Assembly (NCBI RefSeq): GCF_001949145.1
Contig: NW_019091755.1
Coordinates: 1-28,468, forward strand
DNA: 28,468 nt
Direction of reading: 5' to 3'
Source: Acanthaster planci
Lineage: Eukaryota; Echinodermata; Asteroidea; Valvatida; Acanthasteridae
A program made the position numbers and the translations under genes. The notes beneath the pieces were generated by a model. That model was not told the DNA's origin. It made no database searches and saw only the letters and a list, made by a program, of their open reading frames with translations. Position 1 is the first letter of the stretch; the number at the start of each line of letters is the position of its first letter. This document shows positions 9,145 to 19,300 of the stretch, in pieces.

Positions 9145-10024
9145 CTTCTGTATGTATGACTCTGAATATTATACCGAAAAAGATCTCGATAAACCAGATC
9201 AAGTTTTTCTTTTCGGTAACGAAGACGATTCGATGAATTTTGGGGGACTCGCCGATTATACCGGGCTGTTTCAGAACGAAAATTCGATTGACTTGAACGC
9301 CTATATTAACCCCTCAACTTCCCCTACCAACGGCTTCATCCAGCTGTCTGACCTTCTGCCCTCATCGCCCTCAAAGTCTACCCTTCCAACGGAGTTGCCC
9401 CCTTTGATCCGGCCAGAAGAGGCAGAGGCAGCGCCTGGCGCCCAACCCAACGCCAGACAAATAGCTCAGAGCACCTTGTTACCATCGGTCACAGTGGCTA
9501 ACTTGCCCGACTCGATGCCCTCATCACATCCCCAGTTCATGCCACAGCCCCAGCTGGACTGTACGGAGGGAGCAGCCGCCTTGCAGGTGAAGGCAGAGCC
9601 CACCGAGCAGGTTGAGCCAGCCTCAAGGTACTACACTGATGACTACGACGACGACGACGACGACGCAAGTACCTACACAAGTGGCCCTTCAAGACCGGCT
9701 ACCCCCATCCTTAAGAGTCCAGTGCAGCGCGGCCGGAAATCGAGCAAGTCAAGCTCCTCGAGGAGAGTACGCCTAGTTCTTGACAAAGAGTCCGAGGAAT
9801 ACAGACAGAAAAGGGTCAAGAACAATATAGCCGTACGCCGAAGCAGAGAGAAGAGCAAAGCCAAATCACTTGAACTTCAGAGCAAAGTCAAAGAACTTAC
9901 ATCGGAAAATGAACGATTGAACAAGCGAGTGGAGCTGCTGACCAAAGAACTGACTGTTCTGAAGAGCCTGTTTACAAATGTGGGAAAGTCGGCTCCCACT
10001 AGCCTGGCCAACATGCAAATGTGA
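9128..10024 (+). CDS. CEBP: CCAAT/enhancer-binding protein of the alpha/beta/delta class, intronless
   Basis: A single uninterrupted exon of 298 residues starts at an ATG in optimal context (GCGGCCATGG). The in-frame sequence is open for another 43 codons upstream, back to a TAA at 8996, but has no ATG. The N-terminal half is acidic and holds ENSIDLNAYINP at 51-62, matching the transactivation motif of C/EBPα. VKAEP at 154-158 matches the sumoylation-type motif of C/EBP regulatory domains. An acidic run (171-179) comes next, then SP/TP sites near 192 and 197. The bZIP follows: basic region about 219-246 with NNIAVRRSR at 232-240, and zipper leucines 250, 257, 264, 271 and 278. As a family, these are nuclear activators of metabolic, immune and differentiation genes that bind RTTRCGCAAY as dimers. 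The lack of introns matches vertebrate CEBPA, CEBPB and CEBPD. Which vertebrate paralogue is closest cannot be decided; it is probably a pre-duplication homologue. Internal Met130 and Met138 could give short, LIP-like isoforms. Confidence 0.95.
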   Translation: MDSPGNFCMYDSEYYTEKDLDKPDQVFLFGNEDDSMNFGGLADYTGLFQNENSIDLNAYINPSTSPTNGFIQLSDLLPSSPSKSTLPTELPPLIRPEEAEAAPGAQPNARQIAQSTLLPSVTVANLPDSMPSSHPQFMPQPQLDCTEGAAALQVKAEPTEQVEPASRYYTDDYDDDDDDASTYTSGPSRPATPILKSPVQRGRKSSKSSSSRRVRLVLDKESEEYRQKRVKNNIAVRRSREKSKAKSLELQSKVKELTSENERLNKRVELLTKELTVLKSLFTNVGKSAPTSLANMQM

Positions 10025-11750
10025 GGGTGGTACAGTTCCCAGACCATGGGGTGGATTTAGCCCCTCCCAAGTGTTGAGTGGTGCACGTCACCACATTATG
10101 GGGTTCAGCATATCATGTTGGTTTTTTGTTAGTGGGAGTCGCCTTTGTTTTTGCATGAGATACTGTGGGCAAGCACTTGTGCATGGAAATGCAAGATTAG
10201 GCTCTGTTTTAAGTGCACAGAATTATGCGCATGAAACAAGTCTTCAGTGTCCTAATGTTTGTATCAATAGCAGACTTGCCAAGACCTTGAGGACCACAGA
10301 ACACTTGCGTGCATGCACCGATTCCCAAGCAAAAAGGCCTAATTCACAAAAGCTGTACCACGTTGGCTCATGCAGTGAAAGAACCCTTGGTAAACATTTG
10401 TTTAACTGGACATTTACTTGCAGTTCTGGTGTTTGTGGGAGTTCATTGAGAAGGGAACTTGCTTCATTTGAATTGTGTCAACAGAGTTTCTACTTTCTTT
10501 CAAGGTTCCTTTTGAAGTACTTCAAGTACTTTAAAGATTGTGGTGTTAGGATATGAGGGAGATTCTAGGTCACCTTTTTAGATTGTAAAATGCTTGAAGT
10601 TATATTATAAAGTTATGTATTTTCTGTTTTGACTTGAGAAAGTACATATTTAGCTGATCTTTTATGAGAATTGTATGCAAATAATTTGCCTTGTATAACA
10701 GTGGTTGAAATTGGACATGACAAGGAAAAAAGTTTGTTGATCATTTAATCAATTGGCTTTGCATGTTAACATGATGTAGTATCTGTGAAAAATGTTAAAT
10801 ATGTATTTTCACTGCTTTTCGGTGGGGAGGGATTTGTTCATAAGTGACTTGCTTGTAAGTTTGAAAATTTTGCTGTCTGAGAATTTTAAAAATGTTTTAA
10901 CTTGGAGTTCACCTTGTTCGCTGAGAACTTGAACTTGTAAGTACATTTTGCTACACTTATTGCACATTTAGTAGCCATGCTCCGTAAAGAAATGTGACAT
11001 CATATGTTACTTATGTGAATAAGCCTCAACACGTGTTACTAGCAATTGCTTCTAAGCAGGGATTGAAATCATAGGCTCTTTGTATACATGTATTTTCAGT
11101 GTATTTGTAGCTTAAATGGTTACAGATATAGTAGCATCATGATTGAAATCGGTGACTGAAAAGGTTCACTTCTGTATGTCAGATATTCTGTGTTCCCTTT
11201 TGAGATTTACTGGAAACTTAATTTTAAAGTGATTAGAATCATAGTGCTCTGTTTTAGAATTAAGTAAACATTAAGGGGGAAAAGAAATTGCATTTGTCAA
11301 GTTGCATGTACTTTTCTTCCCGGTATTGTACCGTTGATCCGCTTATCAGGACCAGTTGGAACCGGTTTTATCAGCAAATTGATGTTGGTAAATGTACTGT
11401 CATGTAGGTCTGCCACCAGTACGTGACGGTTGGCATATACCTAATAGCCCTAAATCATCAGATTTCAGTATGATTTTACATACACCCTGGTGGGTTAGGA
11501 TGAAATGTTTGAAGTGATTTAGATTGGGAGGAGAACTCCTGTAGGATACCCGACAACTGACTACATGCAATTGAATGTTATTAAACGAATGAAAGAGGCA
11601 CATGGATTTAGTTTGTAAGACATAGTAAAAATTAAATCCACACGAGCATGAAATTCGGAAGGCTTCAGTCGCACAGTACATGATTAAGTGCAGAAGGAAT
11701 TTAATTCTCAGACCAGTACACTGAAAATAAACATTCGCAAATCAAGGTCT
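10025..11750 (+). other. CEBP: 3' UTR of CEBP
   Basis: The sequence after the TGA stop is AT-rich, with no convincing continuing gene. It contains several ATTTA pentamers (for example near 10650, 10743, 10966, 11203 and 11698). Such pentamers often mark unstable immediate-early mRNAs, as reported for vertebrate C/EBP transcripts. The first canonical AATAAA on this strand is at 11726, followed by a T/GT-rich stretch (about 11750-11777). The end of the transcript is inferred from these signals. Confidence 0.55.
11726..11731 (+). terminator. Polyadenylation signal AATAAA, CEBP transcript
   Basis: A canonical hexamer about 1.7 kb after the CEBP stop, with a GT/T-rich downstream element (TGTGTTCGTTTGC...TTTTGT) 20-50 bases further on. 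No earlier AATAAA was found between the stop codon and this site. Confidence 0.5.
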
Positions 11751-12068
11751 ATGTGTTCGTTTGCTTTCATTTTGTAGTATTAGAATGGCCGTTTTGGTAA
11801 ATGAACAAATCTGGAAAATCCTGAGACTACCAATAAGAGGTTATATTAACAACTAAATATCACTAAATATCAAGGGTGGAGGGGGGCGAGGGTCATAACA
11901 CCCCCATGGAGCAGTTTTTTTTTTAATAAGTGAAAGCCGATTTTTTTTGGGGGGGGGGTAGATCTATTTTATTTCACTCCCTGCCCATAACATGTAAAAC
12001 GTTACATAGCTTCATCCCTCATGAAGGCCACATAAGGATACTCGAGACAATTTCAATTTTTGTTGTGT

Positions 12069-12095
12069 CCCCACTCCCCCAACCCCCCCCTCCCC
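12069..12095 (-). other. Strong G-quadruplex / i-motif tract
   Basis: Four C-runs of 4, 5, 8 and 4 bases are separated by loops of 3, 2 and 1 bases, so the minus strand carries a textbook G4 motif. It lies about 340 bp beyond the CEBP polyadenylation signal, where a G4 on the non-template or template strand could affect termination; that role is speculation. Confidence 0.55.
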
Positions 12096-12308
12096 GGACA
12101 ATGTTCTGGGTTCGCCTAACACGTATAGATAGAGATGACTAATGGAGGGGGGGGGCTACTGTTAGACAAAATGTACTGTATACGAAAGACCCCACGTTGC
12201 TGCAGGGGCTTAAAAACATCTGGTAATTATTTTCCTTTTTATTTCACCCATGTTGGAAGTGCCAGGTAGCCCTGAGCCGCCATCTTTGCTTGATGCCCGG
12301 ATAACAGT

Positions 12309-12358
12309 TGATGCAATTCCTTGAATTGGTAATGACATCATTCAATCCATTGCGTCAT
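12309..12358. promoter_or_regulatory. Pair of C/EBP-ATF composite motifs
   Basis: TGATGCAAT (12309-12317) is the C/EBP-ATF response element bound by ATF4-C/EBP heterodimers. ATTGCGTCAT (12349-12358) is the C/EBP/CRE hybrid (ATGACGCAAT on the other strand). They lie about 30 bp apart, 0.6 kb downstream of the CEBP transcript. Possible enhancer for C/EBPγ-ATF4 feedback; inferred only. Confidence 0.3.
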
Positions 12359-14539
12359 ACGCTGTATGTTGAACGTGTACGAGGTTCTACACCAGTTCCG
12401 CATGATGTTGAGTGCGTGAAGCTCTTCGAGTAGGCTATGTTACACTTCCCAAGTTCGCCAACTGCCACACACTTGTCAACGACCCACTTTGGGCCTGACA
12501 AACTATGGTTGTTCAGCAGAAGTGAATATGAAACACGTTAAAAAAACACAACATGGAAAAAGATGAATGCAAACATTTGCCAGAACTGGATCGTTGGCAG
12601 TCTTAACAATCATTTTCTGTTACTTTGCTTCAGCGACAAATCCAGCTTTTGGTGTTGGGGGGATTCAAAAGCGAATGCGGCTTCGGGCTCATTCAATATG
12701 ATGTTTGGGGGAGAACGAAAAACATCAAAAGCATCCTGGCTTTCATTTCATGGAATATACCGATTTCTTTCTTTCATATGAAGAAGTCTTTGTAAAAAAT
12801 CCAAGGGAGAGTTCCCCCAAACCCCCTGCTGGACACGCCACTACTTTGCTTCCTTCTTATTTAATGTTCAAGACAATTTTTATTTGGATATTCACTGTCT
12901 CCCCGATGTCCGTTTTCTCATACAGTTGTTCTCCCTAATAAAGTCGGCGAAGCATTCGCATGCCCCATATATAGGTCGTAGACAAAGTTGGTGGCGGCCT
13001 CACAACTATGCTCACTTCTTCACTGTTGGTCAGTGACCCAACTCTCCAACACCCCCCCCCATAACCACGAGCAAAAAGAAACTAGTTTCTTACAAATTTG
13101 CAAGCTAAGGGCACGATAGTGCCTTCTGCGTGTACAGTGTAGATGCAATCTCATCTAAGCCCCGAATAAATACCACATGATATTATGAACCAACAATATT
13201 TTGAATACTGTTAACTGCTTATTCTGGGAAAGCTGCAGTCACCCAGGCCTTGTGTACTCTCTACATCATGTACTGAACTGTTGTGTTTATATCCGCCTGG
13301 ATGTGTTATTTGCCAAGGTACGCTCTTGGAAAAATAAATGCAATGGCCTGAACATAGAAAAATCACTACTATTATCTGCAGTACACACAACTCTAAATAC
13401 ACTTTTCGAGCTCAATATCAAAACTCCCTTCCAGCTCTAAAAACGCACCCTGGAATAGGAGAAAAAACAGAGATAAAATCCAACTATTGTGTTAAGGGAG
13501 AAAAAATCTCTGAAAAAATTCCTATCCGACCCCCCCCCGGGAAATTTCTCTCGTGGGACTTGTAATAACGAAGAAATTTTACTGAGTAAACTTAGCGAGG
13601 CAAAATTCCAAATATTTTCTAAATGTATGGTGTTGAACCAAGGTTGCCCCCCTCTATTTTTTTTAATGATCAGATGAACAGGGAGACATGGTGACTGCGA
13701 ATGCCTACAACAGACCTCGCACTTTTCCGGCACTTTCCGCTTTACTACCTTCCTATGAACCGCCACATAACTTGCATGACACACACCAACAGTTGCCCTT
13801 ACACTTACGATGAGATAACAGTTCTCTTGTTATATACACGCTAAGAGAATTAATCAGATCTACATGTACTAGCTTAACCTGCACGATCCTTTGTTACAGG
13901 GCACGATGGGCGTAGGAAAAACTTCCAAATACATGCACATGGAAAATTTGGATTAAGGGGTGGATTGAAGATAACACCTTGTGATTTATTTGGAATCATA
14001 GAGCTACAAAACTTTGTCGTCCCCCTATTTCTTTTTTTTAATTGCTCCTTTATTGAGAACTTCCACAGGAGTTTTTTGACAATGCTCATAAAAATTCAAA
14101 GTTTCTTTCTTTTCAACACCTTCTCTTTTTCTTCTAGCAGCATCCCTGGCAAACACCTTGTGCCATCCCAGAATGCACTACAGTCTCAATTTAAAAAAAT
14201 GATTTTTTTTTCATAAATTTATCGCAAAATCCACGGAAAATGTATGTACAGACTTGGCACTCCAAAAGACAATTTGTACGGTACGATATTACGTGGGTCA
14301 ACAATAGGCCTATAAAAATTGTGCCCAGACACAGTAATAAAAGTTCACTAAAATGGTCCAGTTCATGTGACGTATCCAGTAAGAACGCCATACAGGTTAC
14401 TCGTTAATTCGTTCTCAAATATAGCACTGGGATTGGCTCGAGTAAACCTTTTGTGTATCCGTTGTAATTAGATAAGCCTCTGGGGCACCATGGAGACGCC
14501 AGCAATGCATAACCTCTGTGCGAAAGTCACGGCCAAATC

Positions 14540-14620
14540 TTCTGTTGTAAGTTTAGTCTTTTTTGAAAATCATTTTGGCCAATAGCCAAACGATTTTGAA
14601 AAATGACTAGACAATAGAAT
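14540..14620. repeat. Near-perfect hairpin of about 28-35 bp stem
   Basis: Arm 14551-14580 pairs with 14585-14612, with four mismatches and one bulged base. Weaker pairing extends outwards (TTCTGTTGT / ACAATAGAA). The loop is only about 4-5 bases. Probably a foldback transposon remnant. Confidence 0.55.
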
Positions 14621-16177
14621 GTTTGCAGGTGTGGTATGATTTTTCTAGTAAAAACCTTTCTGTGAACACGATTTCACATGTATATGATTAAGTGCACTCC
14701 GTATCACCCCGGCGGAGAGGTTCATGTTTAGCGCTAAGGTGTTAGAATTTAATACTGGGTCTTGAATCAGTACGCTACATGTACGCTATAGATGGGGGGT
14801 CACTTTACGTAGTACGCACCAATCTCCGTCTTTCAGAGGTAGCCCTTTGTTTTACAGGAGATTATTTGACATTTCGAAAAGGGGGTCCACTTAGCTTTAT
14901 TATTAATGTGCAACTGTTTCTGAGCCCCCCTTACTGCAAGACCATGTCATTCCGAGGTGTGTCTCGGTATATCTTATGCATTCAGGAAGACAAATGATGG
15001 GTTCAACATTTCGCCCCCCAACCAGGTGTTGAAGTCATTCTGTGTCACCATTCTGAAAGGGGAAAAACCATTTAAGACTCTTGCTCTAACACAGCTGCTG
15101 GGACCAGTCAACTATAATACTCATTTTATGTTTGCTTTGGAAGATGGGGAAAAGGGGAAAATGAAAAAGATCTTTGTCCAGAATCTCACAACTTACAACT
15201 TTTACATTCTTCTGGGGCCATATAAACAAACTAAATCTTTGAGAAGAAAGTCCCCCCCCCAAAAAAAAAACACAAACAGCTAAAATCCTACGTGGAAGAA
15301 AGAGGGACTCATTTTTACATTCAAGGATAAATACAATATTAAAACACAGAATATCTTATGAGGGAAGGCGGGTGGGCAGTTTGAGGCTTACAGATACATG
15401 TAGTCACTATGCATGTGGGCCTGGTCCTATCACACGTGTGAGGAAGTGCTTTGACAGTGAACGTTTCTTCCTGGTGCCACCTTCCTCTGCTCTGCCAGCC
15501 TGTCACCGGCGCCCACGCACAGAAGGAAGTTTGATAATGGGTACGCGTGTATCGCCCATATCCGTGTGGGGCACTTTAATTCTTCAATTCCCTCTTTTGC
15601 TTTCGACGAGTTGGTAATCTTCCAACGACACTTACTCAACAGATTTGTCCATGAGGTAAACAATTTTCTTCCGAAGTTGCGACAGGCGTCTTATTCGTGT
15701 TTTGATGAATTCTTTTATCTAGATATTAGCTATGTGTTTTATAGCACCATGGTTGTGCCAAGACACCGCTCGTGGTGAAATGCATGCACGAGATGGTTTC
15801 CATACTCAGGCCGAGTCTGTCACAAGTTCAACTCAACGGTGTACAGTGTAGTTGCAAATTTTCATTTTGGTTGAGCTTGTGATTTTTATCCTTTCTCCTT
15901 TTTTTCACGAGATACAAACCGCACGCTGGGGGCGGGGATCGGCTGTATATGCACGTACAGACTGTATATCCTTTTTTTTTTCCAAAATGATGACAATATC
16001 CAGCACAGAATTTCGTTGCTTGTTTATATGTATTTTCGTGTTTTGGTTTTGTTTTCGTATTTAATTTATACACTGTAAAGAGCGGGCTGGTCCTGGGAAA
16101 GGAGCACGCTTTTTATGTTAGAGAAAATGGTGACAAAATTGATGGCTCCAGTCTCACTTGAGATGGCTAACTGGTAC

Positions 16178-16382
16178 CTGCCAATGAATCCGTTTATTCT
16201 GAAGCTTATCAACAGTGGTATCTCGGTCAAAGTTGAAAACGTAACACGTGCAAGGTGGAATTTCAAGTGGTACACCATATAAGGAAGCTTCTGCACGGGC
16301 TAGACCCTCTGTCAGTGTCAGTCGCAAACATGCAGTGGTTGGGTTGAGATCAAAGTTCAACAACTTTGTTTTTTTTGAAACT
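16178..16382 (-). CDS. Isolated exon-like ORF, product unknown
   Basis: On the minus strand a strong pyrimidine tract and CAG acceptor (adjacent to 16382) are followed by 68 open codons ending at a CAG/GTACCA donor (after 16178). The peptide (starting VSKKTKLLNFDLNPTT and ending QNKRIHWQ) looks protein-like: balanced composition, a CTC pair, few low-complexity runs. I recognise no family and found no partner exon that joins in frame, so it may be an exon of an unknown gene, a decayed transposon coding fragment, or chance. Confidence 0.25.
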
Positions 16383-19300
16383 CTGAAAAAAAATTCAAGA
16401 AACAGCCCGTTCAAATGGACACAGAAAGTCCATTGTTCGTCTCATAGAGGAATAAAACACATGGTGCTGGTAGTCAAGTCAGGGCAAAAAGAAAGCAGTG
16501 AGCCGAATACAACCTAGCTGACTGCAGGATCCTTACTGTTGTATGCTAATCAGTTGATGATGGGTGCAGCTCTTGCGCTGCCAGTCGTTGTCAGTGTGAT
16601 AATACGTACTAAACTACTACAGTTATATGCAGATTAGTACTAGGGGAGAACGAAAGATCTAGCTTGCTTGAACCATGGAGGTAGGAACAGCTCCATGCTC
16701 GAACCCTCAATGCTTGAAGTGTTTATCGAAAAAGAAGATTGTTTGAACAAGTAATTGCTGTGTTTGCTTATATCGAGGTGATATCCAAGCTCCAAAGGTT
16801 GTGCTGATATTGCCAGGGAAATCCTGTGCTTTTTAATGATACGAGCTACATAGAAACCCCTATAATTTTCAATGGTCTCTTTTTCATTTTAGACTGATCA
16901 CCATGGTTTAAAGTTTTCTGTTTCGGTTGATCATACTGCTCATGGCGAGGGTTTTGACTGTGCCTTAGTTAAACTTCAGTTAAAGACCTACACTGATGTT
17001 GCCTGATGGTACAGTGATTGCCGGTCACAGCAGAGGTGGCGATGTTTGAGTGGTGTCGATGGCGATGCTGTACGTGGTTTTCATTTGATTATTATGATGA
17101 TGTCAATATACATGTTATTAAAGCGGCGATTTTCCTTCCTTCATAGTCAGTGACACTACTAATGAGTACTGGCAACTCAGCCAACACGTTTGGGAGTTTC
17201 CCCACGGCCCAGATTTTGTATGCAAAGCGCAGGTGTCATTGGAATTGAAGTCTTTAATAGATCAAGCACAATCCCATTCTACAGACCACGCACAGCACGC
17301 ATACACATGGTACCGCACTCGGCTTTACACCACATGATCACGACACGTCATACTAACTTCAATATGAACAAGCTTGGGGCCCTCCTGTCACACCCTTATG
17401 TGATTCTTATCAGAGCTCATTTTGGGACAAAACCACATTCCAAACCAAACCATATGCAAGTACAAAAACTTCAATTTCGTGAAGAAATTTCGTTCTACCA
17501 TGGTTCGACCAACAAGGTGAAATAAATCGATTTTTTTTCTAAATACTCAGTTACACGATTCAATTTCCACCACAGAGGGAGGAAAAGCCCAGGCTCCATG
17601 TTCCACCGACTATACAGCACTGGTGCCACGCAGCGCGAACCACGTGTACCACATAGGGTATCCCCAACTTGTCAGTACATGCCCCGCGGAGGCAAACCCG
17701 ATTATCCCGCTGAACAATCGATTGTTGAACTGGCATGTGACTACTGTACACGCCTGCGTTCTTTTTCGCGGCACTGTTCTTTCATTTTCATTTTCGCCTA
17801 CGTGCCCCATAGCCCGTAAGATTCCATACAGTTTGAGCCTTAGTCCCAGCGACTGAAAATCTATTCGTCTCCACGTCACATGACTCACGTTTTCTCGCTC
17901 CCTCCTTTGGAATGCCAAAAGTAGTCCCGTCTCTTTGCATAGTAACAAGGTTAACCTTAGTGCTGCGCTAGCGGGAATTCCCTCCTCGATAACAATAGCA
18001 GCAGCGCACTAGCCAACGTCATGTGACTCCGGACAGCGCTGCTGCCGCCCCCGCATTTCCCGGCTGTTCTTTTTATGTGGTTTGGAAGTTGTTTGTTCCT
18101 GTTCAACACAGGGTCACCTTCGCCGACCCGTATGGGCATACCAGGGCAGCCCTGGAAAATCATGTGACTCTGACACGAGGAAAAATTTCTGACAAACAAG
18201 TCGTTTATCAAGGCATAATTCAATGATCGGGGATGCCGGAAAAATGAAACAACTTGCCTGGGAAACTGAAAGTAGGGCAGTGAGCATTGAGCAAGCACTT
18301 AAAACTGTGCACATTTACAGAAGTTGTCAATTTAAACTGCATTTTAACAAAAGTACCAAAGTGTACTGACATATTGTTAACTTCAGAAAACCTTTCTTAT
18401 TTTCGAATGTTATTTTACTTGCAAAATATAGGTCATGCGTGAAACTGTATCTTATATTATTGCCTTGAGCATAAGTAAAAGCAGCAACATTCTGTTGTGC
18501 AGAGTTGTAACGATCGGACCACTAATTCGAGTCTTTTTAATGTAGGCCTACTAACTTAACTTCGCTTCAATTCTGGACAGTAATACCGAATCACCCGCAC
18601 ATGCAAGCATACATCGAACCGGATCGGAAAGCTGGTATGTCTGTTGTCATAAGCAGTTACGTTTGACCCTGTGGTTGACATTGTGAATAATTTGGACTTG
18701 TCTATCTTGAGGTAGCTAAGCTGGACCTACTGCAAAGGCACCGTGCGATGGTCTTCCTCCAGGAGTAAAATATTTTGGTCAATTTTGCTCTACGTCTCGG
18801 GCCTTTCGATCCCTAAACGATGCTCTCGGGGGGAGCCCTTTTATATCAGTGTAGTTGAAGAGGTGAAAGATAGTTGGTGTCTAACTGAACGCTGGATGAT
18901 TCGAGATGGAAGATTCGAAGCAGGCCTCCTCTCCTTCGGTTTATTAACGAGATCCAATTAGGCGCGCGTGCGGTGCGTACGACCGAAACTTTGCACCCTG
19001 CACTGTACATCACACTCCAGCCCCATTCTCGTTTGGACTTTAATAGAGCACACAGTAAAATGGTGGGTGCTTGTTAAAATAGAAGGTGAAAGTGACAATG
19101 TTTCCTGTATCGGTGAAAGCAAATACGGAAACCTTTGCAGGAAGCATGAGCCAGTTACGTCATGGTGTGGTTGGACGTAGGGGAGAGGACGACGTCGAAG
19201 TCCAACAAGAATAGACTGCCAACTCTCTCACTTCGGTGTGCCGCGAGAATTTCGGTTTTCATGATCGTCATTAATTGACGCCTTACTCGTCTTGTTGAGA

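Larger units (their letters stand above)
11751..16177. other. Gene-free stretch downstream of CEBP
   Basis: No convincing coding region. It is rich in long homopolymer runs (G near 11950 and 12147, C near 13057, C then A near 15254) and contains a C-rich G4/i-motif tract, two C/EBP-ATF composite motifs and a hairpin, each listed separately. Confidence 0.5.

Noticed and set aside
14957-15283. 108-residue plus-strand ORF
   Set aside because: It ends in a poly-C/poly-A run, has no recognisable domain, and no supporting splice sites or neighbours.
16690-16715. Minus-strand B-box-like GGTTCGAGC
   Set aside because: Partial match only, with no A-box or tRNA-like body; too weak to call a SINE.
17957-18298. 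113-residue minus-strand ORF
   Set aside because: Composition looks random, it overlaps the TCAYRTGA cluster, and other frames are similarly open.
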